Shown here: piece by piece, positions 44,358-54,555 of the stretch
Layout: each line of letters begins with the position of its first letter
Numbering within the stretch: the stretch's first letter is position 1
Source of the DNA: Rhizobium sp. SEMIA4064
GTDB taxonomy: Bacteria > Pseudomonadota > Alphaproteobacteria > Rhizobiales > Rhizobiaceae
Assembly (NCBI RefSeq): GCF_003025035.1
Contig: NZ_PYJN01000019.1
Coordinates: forward strand, 124,001 to 188,000
DNA length: 64,000 nt
Direction: 5' to 3'
The notes under the pieces: model-generated
Told to the model about the DNA's origin: nothing
Seen by the model: only the letters and a program-made list of their open reading frames with translations
Databases searched by the model: none
Translations under genes and position numbers: made by a program

Positions 44358-45380
44358 ATGTCCCTTTTCCACCGCGCCAATATTATCCTCCCCGGCCTTG
44401 CCCTGACGGGCGTCGTAGCCCTTCTCGCCTATGCGGGCGAGCACATTGAGATCGGTATTCTCGGCGGTCGGTGGATCGAGAGCCTGGTGCTCGCCATTGC
44501 GCTCGGTATCGTCGTCTGCACCGTAAAGCCGCTGAAGCCCGCCCTGCGCCCCGGCATCGATTTCAGTGCCAAGATCCTGTTGGAAATCGCCATTGTCCTG
44601 CTCGGCGCCTCGATCAGCCTCTCGGCCATCGGTGGCGCCGGTGTCTGGTTGATCGCCGGCATCGCCATCGTTGTCGTGCTGTCGATCGCGGCCACCTACA
44701 CGATCGGCCGGCTGCTCGGCCTGCCGCCGAAACTGGCGACACTGATCGCCTGCGGCAACTCCATCTGCGGCAACTCGGCTATTGTCGCCGTTGCCCCGGT
44801 CATTGAGGCCGGTTCGGAAGAAATTGCCGCCGCTCTTGCCTTCACCGCCGTGCTCGGCATCGCCGCCGTCTTCCTGCTGCCGCTGCTCTATTTCCACGCC
44901 GGCATGAGCGTGCCGCAATATGGCGTGCTGGCCGGCCTGACCGTCTATGCCGTGCCACAGGTACTTGCCGCCACTGCGCCGATCAGCCTCCTTGCGGTAC
45001 AGACCGGCACTCTGGTCAAGCTGGTCCGCGTGCTGATGCTTGGGCCTGTCATCTTCCTGCTCGGTATCCTCACCAAGACCGAAACGGCAGGGATGGATAG
45101 CCGCACGGGCCATCGCCACTCGCTGGTTCCCTGGTTCATCTGCGGCTTTCTGGGGCTGATGGCCCTGCGCTCTTTCGGCCTGATCCCGGACGCGCTGGTC
45201 ACGCCGATGGCTGTGATCTCCAACATCCTGACGGTGATTGCGATGGCAGCACTCGGCCTGTCGGTGAACATTCGCTCCGTTGCGCATGCCGGCGGCCGGG
45301 TAATCACCGCAGCTACGCTATCGCTGCTGACGCTTGGCGTCATCAGCTATGGGCTGATTGCCGCTCTGCAAATCCAGTAG
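44358..45380 (+). CDS. YeiH/UPF0324 family membrane protein
   Basis: A 340-residue protein with about ten hydrophobic segments. LALTGVVALLAYAGEHIEIGILGGRWIESLVLAIALGIVV, GIDFSAKILLEIAIVLLGASISLS and LIACGNSICGNSAIVAVAPVIEAGSEEIAAALAFTAVLG match the UPF0324/YeiH family, suggested to export sulfur compounds or other anions. It is controlled in all likelihood by the divergent LysR gene. The 3' end overlaps the convergent GGDEF-EAL gene by 38 bases, which is long for this window. Confidence 0.88.
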   Translation: MSLFHRANIILPGLALTGVVALLAYAGEHIEIGILGGRWIESLVLAIALGIVVCTVKPLKPALRPGIDFSAKILLEIAIVLLGASISLSAIGGAGVWLIAGIAIVVVLSIAATYTIGRLLGLPPKLATLIACGNSICGNSAIVAVAPVIEAGSEEIAAALAFTAVLGIAAVFLLPLLYFHAGMSVPQYGVLAGLTVYAVPQVLAATAPISLLAVQTGTLVKLVRVLMLGPVIFLLGILTKTETAGMDSRTGHRHSLVPWFICGFLGLMALRSFGLIPDALVTPMAVISNILTVIAMAALGLSVNIRSVAHAGGRVITAATLSLLTLGVISYGLIAALQIQ

Positions 45381-47220
45381 GTCCGGCATTGCCGTGGGAA
45401 TTGTCGGAAGCCCGCTTCGGATCTGGCTTCTGAGCCGATGCCAGCAGTACGGCGATCTCATTCCCCGGCGAGGGATAACCGAACGCATAGCCCTGAAGTC
45501 CGTCACAACCGGCACGCGCGAGGAGCCGCGCATGGTCCTCGGTTTCGACGCCCTCGGCGATGACCTCGACGTTGAGCGCTCTTGCTATTTCCACGATCGC
45601 ACCCACCATGCGGCGCTGCTCGTCCGAGACGGTAATTGCCGTCACCAACTGCCGGTCGATCTTCAGCCGCTTCGGCTTCAGCTTCACAAGGCCGATCAGT
45701 GAGGCATGGCCAGAGCCGAAATCGTCGATCTCGATCTCGATACCCATCTTTTTGATTGTGTCGATATTGGCGAGCATTTTGTCGTCGGGATCGTCGAGGA
45801 AGATCGTCTCGACTAATTCGAAGGCAATGGCATGGCTTGGGATATTCTGAGCCTGCAGCCGTTCGATCAGGTGCGGATCGGCCAGACGTCTTCCCGAGAT
45901 GTTGACGGCGATACGCGGCGGCGTCAGGCCCTGCAGAGCCCAGGCGGCACGGTCGAACAGTGCGCGGTTCAAGATGGCCGCATCGATCTCTGCCGTCAGC
46001 CCGTATTCCTCAGCCACCTTGAGGAATGCTGCCGGCGCCAGCAGCCCCTTCTCCGGATGCCACCATCGGGCCAGAGCTTCCAGTCCCACGATCCGTCGGC
46101 TACGCGCATCCACCTGGATTTGGTAGAAAGGCACGATTTCATGCCGCGTCAGCGCCAGCCGCAATTCCTCTGCCAATTGCCGTTCTGCCTGCAGATCGGA
46201 TTGCAGTTTCGGCGTGAAGAACTCGACGCGGTTGCGGCCGAATTTCTTGGCTTGATAGAGAGCGATATCGGATTCCGCCAGCAGATTGCCGGCGCTGCCG
46301 ACAGCGCTCCACGCTGCACCGATCGAAGCTCCCACCTGCAGCATTTCATGATGAAAGCGAACATCACGCTGCAGCCGCCAGAGAATATCATCGGCAATGG
46401 TTCTGAGTTCATCGGCACTATCGAGATTGACCAGCATCACGACGAACTCGTCGCCGCCAATGCGGGCGACCATATCATCAGCCGCTATCGCCCCGGAAAT
46501 CCGCACCGCCGCATTCTGCAGCGTCAGATCGCCAGCCGCATGCCCCCATTTGTCGTTGATCTGCTTGAAACAGTCGAGATCGATATGGAGGACGGCCAGC
46601 GTCTTGACGGTAGCATCGGCGCACAGTTCCGCCAATCGGCGATCGAAGTAGCGGCGGTTGGGCAGGCCGGTCAGATAGTCGTGGTCGGCGGCATGTTCGA
46701 TGTCAGCACGGCTCTGCTCCAGCGCGATTGCGCGAGCTTCCGCGACTGCTTTCTGGTTGCTCAGCTCGCGGTTCATCAGGACATCAGCCGTGACGTCCCA
46801 CTCCGCACCGATGAAGGACGGCGCGCCATCAGGTCCCTCGTAAAAATGGGCCCGCGAGCGCAGATAGCGTATCTTCCCTTCGGGCAGGATGATGCGAAAT
46901 TGCGAGTTATAGAAACCCTTTTCCGTAATCGCTGTCTCGAACTCGGCGATTGCCCGCTCGACATCGTCAGGATGAAGAGCGCTCAGCCAGATCGCAGACG
47001 ACACTTTGCGGTCGGTACGGCCGGTCTGGTAGAGCTTGTGCATCTGCGTATCCCAGAGCAATTCCTCTTCATTCAGATTGTGCTCCCAGACGCCGATTTG
47101 GGACGTCTCCAGCGCCAATTCCAGCCTCCTCAAGAGATCTTGGAACTCCTGTTCGGATCGCCCTGATACCGTCTCTTCCACCGAGTTCGAACCCCCTTCG
47201 GACACATGGAAAGTTTGCAT
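45343..47220 (-). CDS. PAS-GGDEF-EAL cyclic-di-GMP signalling protein
   Basis: A 625-residue soluble protein without a membrane helix. A PAS/PAC sensor lies at about 30-155 (LETSQIGVWEHNL... HPDDVERAIAEFE... FRIILPEGKIRYLRSRAHFY), a GGDEF domain at about 175-345 with GGDEF intact (ARIGGDEFVVML) and an EAL domain at about 355-600 with EALARWW, NISGRRLADP, DDFGSGHASL and KIDRQLV. Both motifs look active, so it could make and degrade cyclic di-GMP, with the PAS domain choosing between them. It is not in an operon; targets such as motility or exopolysaccharide are likely but unproved. Confidence 0.93.
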   Translation of the reverse strand: MQTFHVSEGGSNSVEETVSGRSEQEFQDLLRRLELALETSQIGVWEHNLNEEELLWDTQMHKLYQTGRTDRKVSSAIWLSALHPDDVERAIAEFETAITEKGFYNSQFRIILPEGKIRYLRSRAHFYEGPDGAPSFIGAEWDVTADVLMNRELSNQKAVAEARAIALEQSRADIEHAADHDYLTGLPNRRYFDRRLAELCADATVKTLAVLHIDLDCFKQINDKWGHAAGDLTLQNAAVRISGAIAADDMVARIGGDEFVVMLVNLDSADELRTIADDILWRLQRDVRFHHEMLQVGASIGAAWSAVGSAGNLLAESDIALYQAKKFGRNRVEFFTPKLQSDLQAERQLAEELRLALTRHEIVPFYQIQVDARSRRIVGLEALARWWHPEKGLLAPAAFLKVAEEYGLTAEIDAAILNRALFDRAAWALQGLTPPRIAVNISGRRLADPHLIERLQAQNIPSHAIAFELVETIFLDDPDDKMLANIDTIKKMGIEIEIDDFGSGHASLIGLVKLKPKRLKIDRQLVTAITVSDEQRRMVGAIVEIARALNVEVIAEGVETEDHARLLARAGCDGLQGYAFGYPSPGNEIAVLLASAQKPDPKRASDNSHGNAGPTGFAERQSAHS

Positions 47221-47279
47221 AATTTCAACGATATCTTCGCATCACTCCCTTTAACGATATTTAATAACCCCTCAATAGG

Positions 47280-47297
47280 TGCGGGCTTTCGCCCGCA
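47280..47297. terminator. hairpin between GGDEF-EAL and xylD-like genes
   Basis: TGCGGGC (47280-47286), TTTC, GCCCGCA (47291-47297) forms a stem 24 bases past the xylD-like stop. No good T tract follows on the minus strand, so termination is likely weak. Confidence 0.35.
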
Positions 47298-47321
47298 ACT
47301 CCCGGTGCGATCAATTTGTGG

Positions 47322-49106
47322 TTAATGATTATGGCGCGGCGGATTGGCCGCGAGGTTGCGGAAATCGGCAGCGCCTTCGAGTACTGCGCCATCGGAAAGC
47401 TGCGTGACCGAGCGGCGGTAGATGCGCTGCCAAGGCGTCGCTTCCGGCGGAACTGCCGGAATGCCGTCACCCTTGCGTCGCTCGATTTCCGTCTCGTCCA
47501 CCAGCATGTCGCAGCGGCCTTGATTGAAATCGATGCGGATGGTGTCGCCGGTCCGCAGCCATGCAAGGCCACCGCCAGCCGCGCTTTCCGGCGAGGCGTT
47601 CAGGATCGACGGGCTGTCGGCGGTACCCGATTGGCGGCCGTCACCGATCGTGGGCAGGCTGCTGATGCCACGCTTCAGTAAGGCATCCGGCGGCTGCATG
47701 TTGACGACTTCGGCAGAGCCCGGCCAACCGATCGGCCCTGCCCCGCGAATGACGAGGATCGTGTTCTCATCGATACCGAGATCGGCATCGTTGATGCGCC
47801 TGTGATAGTCCTCCGATCCGTCGAACACCACCGCCCGGCCTTCGAACACGCCCTCGCGGCCCGGCTCCTGCAGATAGCGGCGGCGGAAATCCTCCGAAAC
47901 GACACTCATCTTCATGATGGCGAAATCAAAGAGATTGCCCTTCAACACCAGGAAGCCGGCCCGCTCCTTCAGCGGCTCGGCGAAAGGACGGATAACCTCG
48001 CGGTCTGTCGCCTCCCTGTCCTTCAGGTTCTCCGCCATCGTCTTGCCGGTAACCGTCGGACAGTCGCCATCGAGCTTGCTGGCCTGCAACAGCTCCCACA
48101 TGACGGCCGGCACGCCGCCGGCGCGATGGAAGCGCTCGCCGAGATAGGCTCCCGCCGGCTGTACATTGGCGAGCAGCGGAATGTCGAAACCATGAACCTG
48201 CCAATCATCCGGATGCAGCTCGACCCCGGCATGCTTGGCCATGGCCGCCAGATGTGGTTGCGCATTGGTGGAGCCGCCGATCGCCGAATTGACCTTGATG
48301 GCATTCAAGAATGCTGCACGGGTCAGGACATCCGATGGCTTGATATCTTCCAGCACCAGTTCGACGGCGCGCCGCCCGGTGCGATAGGCCATCTGCCCGC
48401 GTTCGCGATAGGCGCCGGGAATGGCGGCACAGCCGGTGAGCGACATGCCGAGCGCCTCCGCCATGGCGTTCATGGTCGAGGCCGTGCCCATGGTGTTGCA
48501 ATGGCCGATCGAAGGCGCCGAGGCGAGCGACGCCTCCATAAAGCCCTCTTCGTCGATTTCGCCAGCCGCCAGCTTGCGGCGCGAGCGCCAGATCACCGTA
48601 CCGGAACCGGCCAGCTCGCCATCGTGCCAGCCATCGAGCATGGGACCACCGGAAAGGACGATCGCCGGGATATTGACCGTGGAGGCCGCCATCAGCGCCG
48701 ACGGCGTGGTCTTGTCACAGCCCGTCGTCAACACGACGCCGTCGAGAGGATAGCCGTAGAGAACCTCGACAAGGCCGAGATAAGCGAGATTGCGGTCGAG
48801 TGCCGCCGTCGGGCGTTTGCAATTCTCAAAGATCGGATGGGTCGGGAATTCGATCGGAATGCCGCCGGCATCGCGAATGCCGTCGCGGACGCGCTTGGCG
48901 AGATCGAGGTGATGGCGGTTGCAAGGCGTCAAGTCGCTGCCGCTCTGGGCGATGCCGATGATCGGCTTGCCGGAGCGCAGCTCTTCCGGCGTGATACCGT
49001 AATTCATGAAGCGCTCAAGATAGAGCGCGGTCATGTCGATATGATCGGGATTGTCGAACCAGTCCTGCGAACGCAGACGACGCTTGGGTATGCCGTTGTC
49101 GGTCAT
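47322..49106 (-). CDS. XylD-like sugar-acid dehydratase (IlvD/Edd family)
   Basis: A 594-residue dehydratase. The N-terminal part ([53 protein letters not shown]) is close to Caulobacter XylD (xylonate dehydratase) as I remember it; the iron-sulfur cysteines in TPCN, GCDKTTP and HCNTMGTAS are present. It should turn a sugar acid such as D-xylonate, or a shorter aldonate, into the 2-keto-3-deoxy form. It is the third gene of a minus-strand operon (seven-base gap). No kinase or aldolase of the Weimberg or Dahms route is next to it. The start at 49106 has GAGGAAGAC upstream; the frame is open to 49205. Confidence 0.92.
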   Translation of the reverse strand: MTDNGIPKRRLRSQDWFDNPDHIDMTALYLERFMNYGITPEELRSGKPIIGIAQSGSDLTPCNRHHLDLAKRVRDGIRDAGGIPIEFPTHPIFENCKRPTAALDRNLAYLGLVEVLYGYPLDGVVLTTGCDKTTPSALMAASTVNIPAIVLSGGPMLDGWHDGELAGSGTVIWRSRRKLAAGEIDEEGFMEASLASAPSIGHCNTMGTASTMNAMAEALGMSLTGCAAIPGAYRERGQMAYRTGRRAVELVLEDIKPSDVLTRAAFLNAIKVNSAIGGSTNAQPHLAAMAKHAGVELHPDDWQVHGFDIPLLANVQPAGAYLGERFHRAGGVPAVMWELLQASKLDGDCPTVTGKTMAENLKDREATDREVIRPFAEPLKERAGFLVLKGNLFDFAIMKMSVVSEDFRRRYLQEPGREGVFEGRAVVFDGSEDYHRRINDADLGIDENTILVIRGAGPIGWPGSAEVVNMQPPDALLKRGISSLPTIGDGRQSGTADSPSILNASPESAAGGGLAWLRTGDTIRIDFNQGRCDMLVDETEIERRKGDGIPAVPPEATPWQRIYRRSVTQLSDGAVLEGAADFRNLAANPPRHNH

Positions 49107-49113
49107 GTCTTCC

Positions 49114-49998
49114 TCAGGTCTTTCCTCGGGCATTCTTTTCTTCCAGATGCGCCAGCAAGCCGCTGTGGTCGCTTTCGCCGCCACCCTGCTCCACGAATTC
49201 GGCAAACTCTGCCCGGACCGCTTCGGTCAGCGGCAGATGAAGCGACAGGCTTTTGGCAGCGGCAAGAACCGCGTCGAGATCTTTCAATTGGTTGCGCGAC
49301 GTCCCGCCAGGTACGAAATTGCGCTCGATCATGCGCTGGCCGTGCAGCTCCAGAATCCGGCTTTCGGCAAAGCCGCCACGAATGGCGGCGCGAAACGCCT
49401 CGCGCGAACCGCCGCCGGCTTCGACAAGCAGCATGGCTTCCGCAATCGCGCCGATGGTGACCGCAACGATCTGCTGGTTGCCGAGCTTGGCAAGCTGGCC
49501 GGCGCCGCTCGGTCCCACATGCGTGACGCGGCCGAGCGGGGCCATGATGTCGCGGACGCTATCGATGACTTCCGCATCGCCGCCCGCCATGATCGCCAGC
49601 GTCCCGGCTGCTGCGCCGACCACGCCGCCGGAGACGGGGGCATCGATATGATGAACGCCGCGCTCGGCAAGCTTTGCCGCATTCTCACGAGCGAATGGCG
49701 GCGAAATGGAGCTATTGTCGACCACGACGGCGCCGGGCTCCAACGCTTCAGCGACACCGCTTCCGAACAGAACCTCACTAACCGCACCGGCATTGGTCAG
49801 CATGGTGAACAATATGGTGGCACCCTTGGCCGCCTCTGCCGCCGTCGCGGCGACGGTCGCTCCATCCGCCACCAATGCGTCAGCTTTGCTCCGATCGCGG
49901 TTCCAGACGGTGACGGCAAAGCCGGCCCCAAGCAACCGCCTCGCCATGGGGGCTCCCATCAGTCCGGTTCCGAGAAAAGCAATCTTCCGATCGGTCAT
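49114..49998 (-). CDS. 3-hydroxyisobutyrate-dehydrogenase-family reductase
   Basis: A 294-residue beta-hydroxyacid dehydrogenase. [24 protein letters not shown] (about 11-34) is the NAD site, [21 protein letters not shown] (substrate loop) and [30 protein letters not shown] with the catalytic Lys. Relatives include tartronate-semialdehyde reductase and L-threonate dehydrogenase. It overlaps the DenD-like gene by four bases and is followed by the XylD-like gene. It likely acts on a sugar-acid intermediate. Confidence 0.92.
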   Translation of the reverse strand: MTDRKIAFLGTGLMGAPMARRLLGAGFAVTVWNRDRSKADALVADGATVAATAAEAAKGATILFTMLTNAGAVSEVLFGSGVAEALEPGAVVVDNSSISPPFARENAAKLAERGVHHIDAPVSGGVVGAAAGTLAIMAGGDAEVIDSVRDIMAPLGRVTHVGPSGAGQLAKLGNQQIVAVTIGAIAEAMLLVEAGGGSREAFRAAIRGGFAESRILELHGQRMIERNFVPGGTSRNQLKDLDAVLAAAKSLSLHLPLTEAVRAEFAEFVEQGGGESDHSGLLAHLEEKNARGKT

Positions 49999-50981
49999 AC
50001 AATGCGTCCTTCCAATTCGTCTTCAATATGGACCTGAATGATCTCGTCGAAAGAGCTCTCGGCCACAAAACCCAATTCCCTCGCCCGCGTCGCCGTAAAG
50101 CCCTGGGCCCAGCCGGAAACGATACGCATCACCAGTTCGTCCGGTTCGCGGCGGATCAACTTTACCGTCTTCTCGCCGGCAATGCGACGGAGAGCCTCGA
50201 TCTGCTCGCCAACCGTGGCGCTGACGCCCGGCATGGAGAGATTTCGATCCGCACCAACTGGCGCAAGATCGATCGTCGCGCCATGAACGAGAAATCCGAC
50301 CGCCGAACGAGGCGAAGCATGCCAATGCCGCAGGTCCTCCGGCACCGGTAGCACGGCTTCCATGCCGATCAGCGGCTCCCGCAATATGCTGGAGAAGAAC
50401 CCGGAAGCCGCTCGATTCGGCTTGCCGGGACGAATGCAGATGGTCGGCAGGCGAATGCCGATGCCGTCGAAAATACCGCGCCGCGTATAATCGGCCAGCA
50501 GCAGTTCGCTCATCGCCTTCTGCGTGCCGTAGCTGGTGAGAGGCGTCAGATGGAAATCGTCGGGGATAGGCGTCGGAAAGGGCGAGCCGAAAACTGCGCA
50601 GGAAGAGGTAAAGACGATACGTGGACGATAGCCATCCTCGGCATGGGCGGCACGGATCGCCTCGAAGAGTTGCCGCGTGCCATCGAGATTGATGCGATAC
50701 CCCTTGTCGAAGTCGAGTTCGGCCTCGCCGGAGACGATCGCCGCGAGATGGAAAATCACATCTGGCCGGCGAGCCACGATCTTCTCCGCCGCTCCCGGCG
50801 CAGACAGATCCCGGGCGCGAGCCTTCACCTTGCCTGTAAAACCCTGAGGCAGAGGAGGCTCGATGACATCGACCAATGTCAGCCTGCTGATCTCCCGGCC
50901 GCCGAGACCGCCATCGGCGATCAACCGTTCCGTCAGTTTTCGGCCGATCATGCCGGCTGCTCCGATGATGGCGATGTGCAT
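49995..50981 (-). CDS. DenD-like D-erythronate dehydrogenase family protein
   Basis: A 328-residue extended SDR. HIAIIGAAGMIGRKLTERL, VIFHLAAIVSGEAELDFDKGYRINLDGTRQLFEAI, the Ser in TSSCAVFGSPFP, and YGTQKAMSELLL with Tyr and Lys are all clear; the sequence matches the DenD family that oxidises D-erythronate. It is the first gene of the sugar-acid operon. Start chosen at the ATG at 50981 with AGGATTCC just before it; the frame is open five codons further. Confidence 0.88.
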   Translation of the reverse strand: MHIAIIGAAGMIGRKLTERLIADGGLGGREISRLTLVDVIEPPLPQGFTGKVKARARDLSAPGAAEKIVARRPDVIFHLAAIVSGEAELDFDKGYRINLDGTRQLFEAIRAAHAEDGYRPRIVFTSSCAVFGSPFPTPIPDDFHLTPLTSYGTQKAMSELLLADYTRRGIFDGIGIRLPTICIRPGKPNRAASGFFSSILREPLIGMEAVLPVPEDLRHWHASPRSAVGFLVHGATIDLAPVGADRNLSMPGVSATVGEQIEALRRIAGEKTVKLIRREPDELVMRIVSGWAQGFTATRARELGFVAESSFDEIIQVHIEDELEGRIV

Positions 50982-51161
50982 GGAATCCTCCTTCACGAAT
51001 GACGACTAACGGGCGTTCCTCCGGCCCGATGTACGTCAATCATTTGCCTAACCGTTAGATAGACCCATGGCGTCAGCATGCAAACGAAATTGGCAGGCAC
51101 GAGGTAAAATCTTCGAAAAACAGATTGGCCGAAATGGAAAATATCAAGGCCAAGGTGAGAT

Positions 51162-51194
51162 AAAAAGAAGGGCGAGACCTTGCGGTCCCGCCCC
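51162..51194 (-). terminator. terminator of the RND operon
   Basis: On the minus strand GGGCGGGACC, GCAA, GGTCTCGCCC forms a hairpin with one mismatch, followed by TTCTTTTT, 42 bases past the pump stop. Confidence 0.8.
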
Positions 51195-51235
51195 TGAAGT
51201 ATCGGGCACTGGGGGTAACACCCGACACGGCGTTT

Positions 51236-54200
51236 TTATTCGGCGGCGATCGGGAGAACCTCTGCCGAATGGGTGTTGTTGTCGTTGTGATGATGCTGCT
51301 TCAGCGGACGGTTGCCCGTCAGCCTGCGGATCAGCACGTAGAACACCGGCGTCATGAAGATGCCGAAGAACGTTACGCCGATCATGCCCGAGAACACAGC
51401 GACACCCATGGCGGCGCGCATCTCGGCACCGGCGCCGGTCGAAGTGACCAAGGGCACGACACCCATGATGAAGGCCATGGATGTCATCAGGATCGGGCGC
51501 AAACGCAGACGGCTGGCTTCGACGGCGGCCTGAACCGGTGTACGGCCTTCGAATTCCAGCTCGCGGGCGAATTCCACGATCAGGATCGCGTTCTTCGCCG
51601 ACAGGCCGACGAGCACCACCAGGCCGATCTGAGTGAAGATGTTGTTGTCTCCACCCGTGAGCCAGACGCCGGTCAGCGCCGCCAATACGCCCATCGGTAC
51701 GATCATGATGATGGCGAGCGGCAAGGTCAGGCTCTCGTATTGGGCGGCCAGCACGAGGAAGACCAGCAGCAGCGCCAGCGGGAAAACAACGACGCTGGAA
51801 TTGCCGGCCAGAATCTGCTGGTAGGTCAAGTCCGTCCATTCGAAGTCTATGCCGGGCGGCAACGTCTCATGCAGAATCTTCTCGATCGCCGCCTGTGCCT
51901 GGCCCGACGAGTAGCCAGGCGCCGGACCGCCATTGATATCGGCCGCAAGGAAGCCGTTATAGCGGTTCGTGCGTTCCGGACCGGTGGTGGCGTCCACCTT
52001 CAGCAGGGCTGAAAGCGGGATCATCTGGCCCGATGCCGCACGAACCTTCAACTGGCCAATATCTTCCGGTTGAGCGCGGAACTTGGCATCGGCCTGCACG
52101 CGGACGCTGTAGGTGCGGCCGAAGGCGTTGAAGTCGTTCACGTAGAGCGAACCGAGGTAGATCTGCAGCGTCTGGAAGACGTCCGTGACGGAGACCCCGA
52201 GTTGTTCGGCCTTGGCACGGTCGAGATCGGCAAAGAGCTGCGGCACGTTGATCTGGAAGCTCGAGAAGATGCCGGTGAGTTCCGGCGTCTGGTAGGCCTT
52301 GGCGATCACTGCCTTGGCCGCCTGGTCGAGCGCCTGGTTACCGAGGCCGGCGCGATCCTCGATCTGCAGCTTGAAGCCACCTGTCGTGCCGAGGCCGTTG
52401 ACCGGCGGCGGCGGGAACATGGCGATGAAGGCATCCTGGATGGCGCCGAACTTCTGGTTCAGCGCCATGGCGATCGCCCCGCCCGAAAGGTCCGGCGTCT
52501 TGCGCTCGTCGAAGTCCTTCAGCGTCACGAAAACAATGCCGGCATTCGAGGAATTAGTGAAGCCGTTGATCGACAGGCCCGGGAAGGCGATCGCATTGGC
52601 CACGCCCGGCTGGGCGAGCGCAATATCGGTCATGCGCTTGATCACGTCCTCCGTGCGGTCAAGGCTCGCAGCATCCGGTAGCTGTGCAAAGCCGATCAGA
52701 TACTGCTTGTCCTGCGACGGCACGAAACCGCCGGGAACTGTGGTGAACAGGCTGTAGGTCGCCCCCACCAGCGCGAGATAGAGCACCATGACGATGCTCT
52801 TGCGCGACACCAGGCCGCCGACGCCCTTGCCGTAGTACTTCGAACCGGCCCCGAACGCCCGGTTGAAGCCACGGAAGAACCAGCCGAAGATCGCGTCCAT
52901 GAACCGCGTCAACCAATCCTTCGGCGCGTGATGGCCCTTCAGAAGCAGGGATGCCAGTGCCGGAGACAGGGTGAGCGAGTTGAAGGCAGAGATGACGGTC
53001 GAGATGGCGATCGTCAGTGCGAACTGGCGGTAGAACTGGCCGGACAGGCCGGAGATGAAGGCGAGCGGCACGAAGACCGCGACGAGGACCAGCGCGATCG
53101 CAACGATCGGACCGGAGACTTCCTTCATGGCCTTGTAGGTGGCGTCTCGCGGACTGAGCCCACTCTCGATATTGCGTTCGACGTTCTCGACCACCACGAT
53201 CGCGTCGTCCACGACGATACCGATCGCCAGCACCAGGCCGAACAGACTGAGCGCGTTGATCGAGAAGCCGAAGACATACATCACCGCAAAGGTACCGATG
53301 ATCGACACGGGAACGGCGATCAGCGGGATGATCGAGGCGCGCCATGTCTGCAGGAACAGGATGACGACGAGGACGACGAGCGCGATGGCTTCGAGCAGCG
53401 TGTCGATCACCTTCTCGATCGAGGCGCGGACGAATTTCGTCGTGTCGTAGACGATCTCGTACTTGACACCCGCCGGCATGGCCTGCTGCAGCTCGTTCAT
53501 GGTCGAGCGCACGTTGTTAGCGATCTCGATCGCGTTCGAACCGGGTGCCTGGAGAACCGCGACGGCGACGGCCGGCTTGCCGTCGAGCAGCGAACGCAGC
53601 GTATAATCTTCCGCACCGAGCTCGACGCGGGCGACGTCGCGAAGGCGGGTGATCTCGCCGTTGGCGCCCGTCTTGACGATGATGTTGCCGAACTCCTCGG
53701 GTGTGCGCAGGCGGCCCTGCGCATTGACGTTGAGCTGCAGATCCACGCCCGGCCGGCTGGGTGAGGCACCGATGATGCCGGCCGCAGCCTGGACGTTCTG
53801 GGAGCCGATCGCATTGCTGATGTCGCTGGCGGCAAGATTATGCTCGGCCGCCTTCTGCGGATCGATCCACACGCGCATGGAATAGTCGCCGGCGCCGAAG
53901 ACCTGCACCTGCCCGACACCTTCGATGCGGGCGAGCCGATCCTTGACGTTCAGGGTCGCATAGTTTCGCAGATAGGTGATGTCGTGGTCGGCCCCGTCCG
54001 AGACGAGGTTGACGACCATGATGAAGTCGGGCGAGCTCTTGACGGTCGTGATGCCGAGGGCACGGACCTCCGTGGGCAGGCGCGGCTCGGCCTGCGAAAC
54101 GCGGTTTTGCACGAGCTGCTGCGCCTTATCCGGATCTGTGCCGAGCTTGAAGGTGACCGTCACGTTGAGAACGCCGTCGGACGTTGCCTGGCTGGACATA

Positions 54201-54436
54201 TAGAGCATGCCCTCGACGCCGTTGATCTGCTCTTCGAGCGGCGTCGCCACCGTTTCGGCGATGACGGTCGGGTTGGCGCCGGGATAGGTGGCGCGCACGA
54301 CAATTGACGGCGGCACGACCTCTGGATATTCGGAGATCGGCAGCGCTCTGAGGCCGATCAGGCCGGCGACCACGATGAGGACCGAAAGAACACCGGCAAA
54401 GACCGGGCGGTCAACAAAGAATCTGGAGATGTTCAT
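51236..54436 (-). CDS. RND multidrug efflux pump (HAE1 family)
   Basis: A 1066-residue inner-membrane pump with the AcrB/MexB layout: MNISRFFVDRPVFAGVLSVLIVVAG (first helix), two large periplasmic loops and two helix bundles; VLAIGIVVDDAIVVVENVERN contains the proton-relay Asp pair, and VLVGLSAKNAILIVEFAREL is the second bundle motif. It exports drugs or plant compounds using the proton gradient, together with the adaptor encoded upstream and an outer-membrane channel not found in this window. A terminator follows. A divergent LysR gene lies beyond the hydrolase. Confidence 0.95.
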   Translation of the reverse strand: MNISRFFVDRPVFAGVLSVLIVVAGLIGLRALPISEYPEVVPPSIVVRATYPGANPTVIAETVATPLEEQINGVEGMLYMSSQATSDGVLNVTVTFKLGTDPDKAQQLVQNRVSQAEPRLPTEVRALGITTVKSSPDFIMVVNLVSDGADHDITYLRNYATLNVKDRLARIEGVGQVQVFGAGDYSMRVWIDPQKAAEHNLAASDISNAIGSQNVQAAAGIIGASPSRPGVDLQLNVNAQGRLRTPEEFGNIIVKTGANGEITRLRDVARVELGAEDYTLRSLLDGKPAVAVAVLQAPGSNAIEIANNVRSTMNELQQAMPAGVKYEIVYDTTKFVRASIEKVIDTLLEAIALVVLVVILFLQTWRASIIPLIAVPVSIIGTFAVMYVFGFSINALSLFGLVLAIGIVVDDAIVVVENVERNIESGLSPRDATYKAMKEVSGPIVAIALVLVAVFVPLAFISGLSGQFYRQFALTIAISTVISAFNSLTLSPALASLLLKGHHAPKDWLTRFMDAIFGWFFRGFNRAFGAGSKYYGKGVGGLVSRKSIVMVLYLALVGATYSLFTTVPGGFVPSQDKQYLIGFAQLPDAASLDRTEDVIKRMTDIALAQPGVANAIAFPGLSINGFTNSSNAGIVFVTLKDFDERKTPDLSGGAIAMALNQKFGAIQDAFIAMFPPPPVNGLGTTGGFKLQIEDRAGLGNQALDQAAKAVIAKAYQTPELTGIFSSFQINVPQLFADLDRAKAEQLGVSVTDVFQTLQIYLGSLYVNDFNAFGRTYSVRVQADAKFRAQPEDIGQLKVRAASGQMIPLSALLKVDATTGPERTNRYNGFLAADINGGPAPGYSSGQAQAAIEKILHETLPPGIDFEWTDLTYQQILAGNSSVVVFPLALLLVFLVLAAQYESLTLPLAIIMIVPMGVLAALTGVWLTGGDNNIFTQIGLVVLVGLSAKNAILIVEFARELEFEGRTPVQAAVEASRLRLRPILMTSMAFIMGVVPLVTSTGAGAEMRAAMGVAVFSGMIGVTFFGIFMTPVFYVLIRRLTGNRPLKQHHHNDNNTHSAEVLPIAAE

Positions 54437-54525
54437 ATCAAAGCCCCCTCCGGGGTGAAAACGGGTGCAAAAACCCTGTCCGGCGATTTGGAAGCCGCCG
54501 GCGGATCATGCGATTTCGGATATCG

Positions 54526-54549
54526 GCCTTCTGCCCACGGGCAGAAGGC
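54526..54549. other. hairpin between adaptor and pump genes
   Basis: GCCTTCTGCCC-AC-GGGCAGAAGGC, an 11-bp stem, lies 6 bases downstream of the adaptor stop and about 90 bases before the pump start. It has no T tract. It resembles the repeat at 57789-57811 in outline. Confidence 0.6.
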
Positions 54550-54555
54550 GAAGTC

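Noticed and set aside
47802..49460. A 552-codon frame opposite the XylD-like gene
   Set aside because: Antisense to intact iron-sulfur dehydratase motifs; reads as His/Arg-rich noise.
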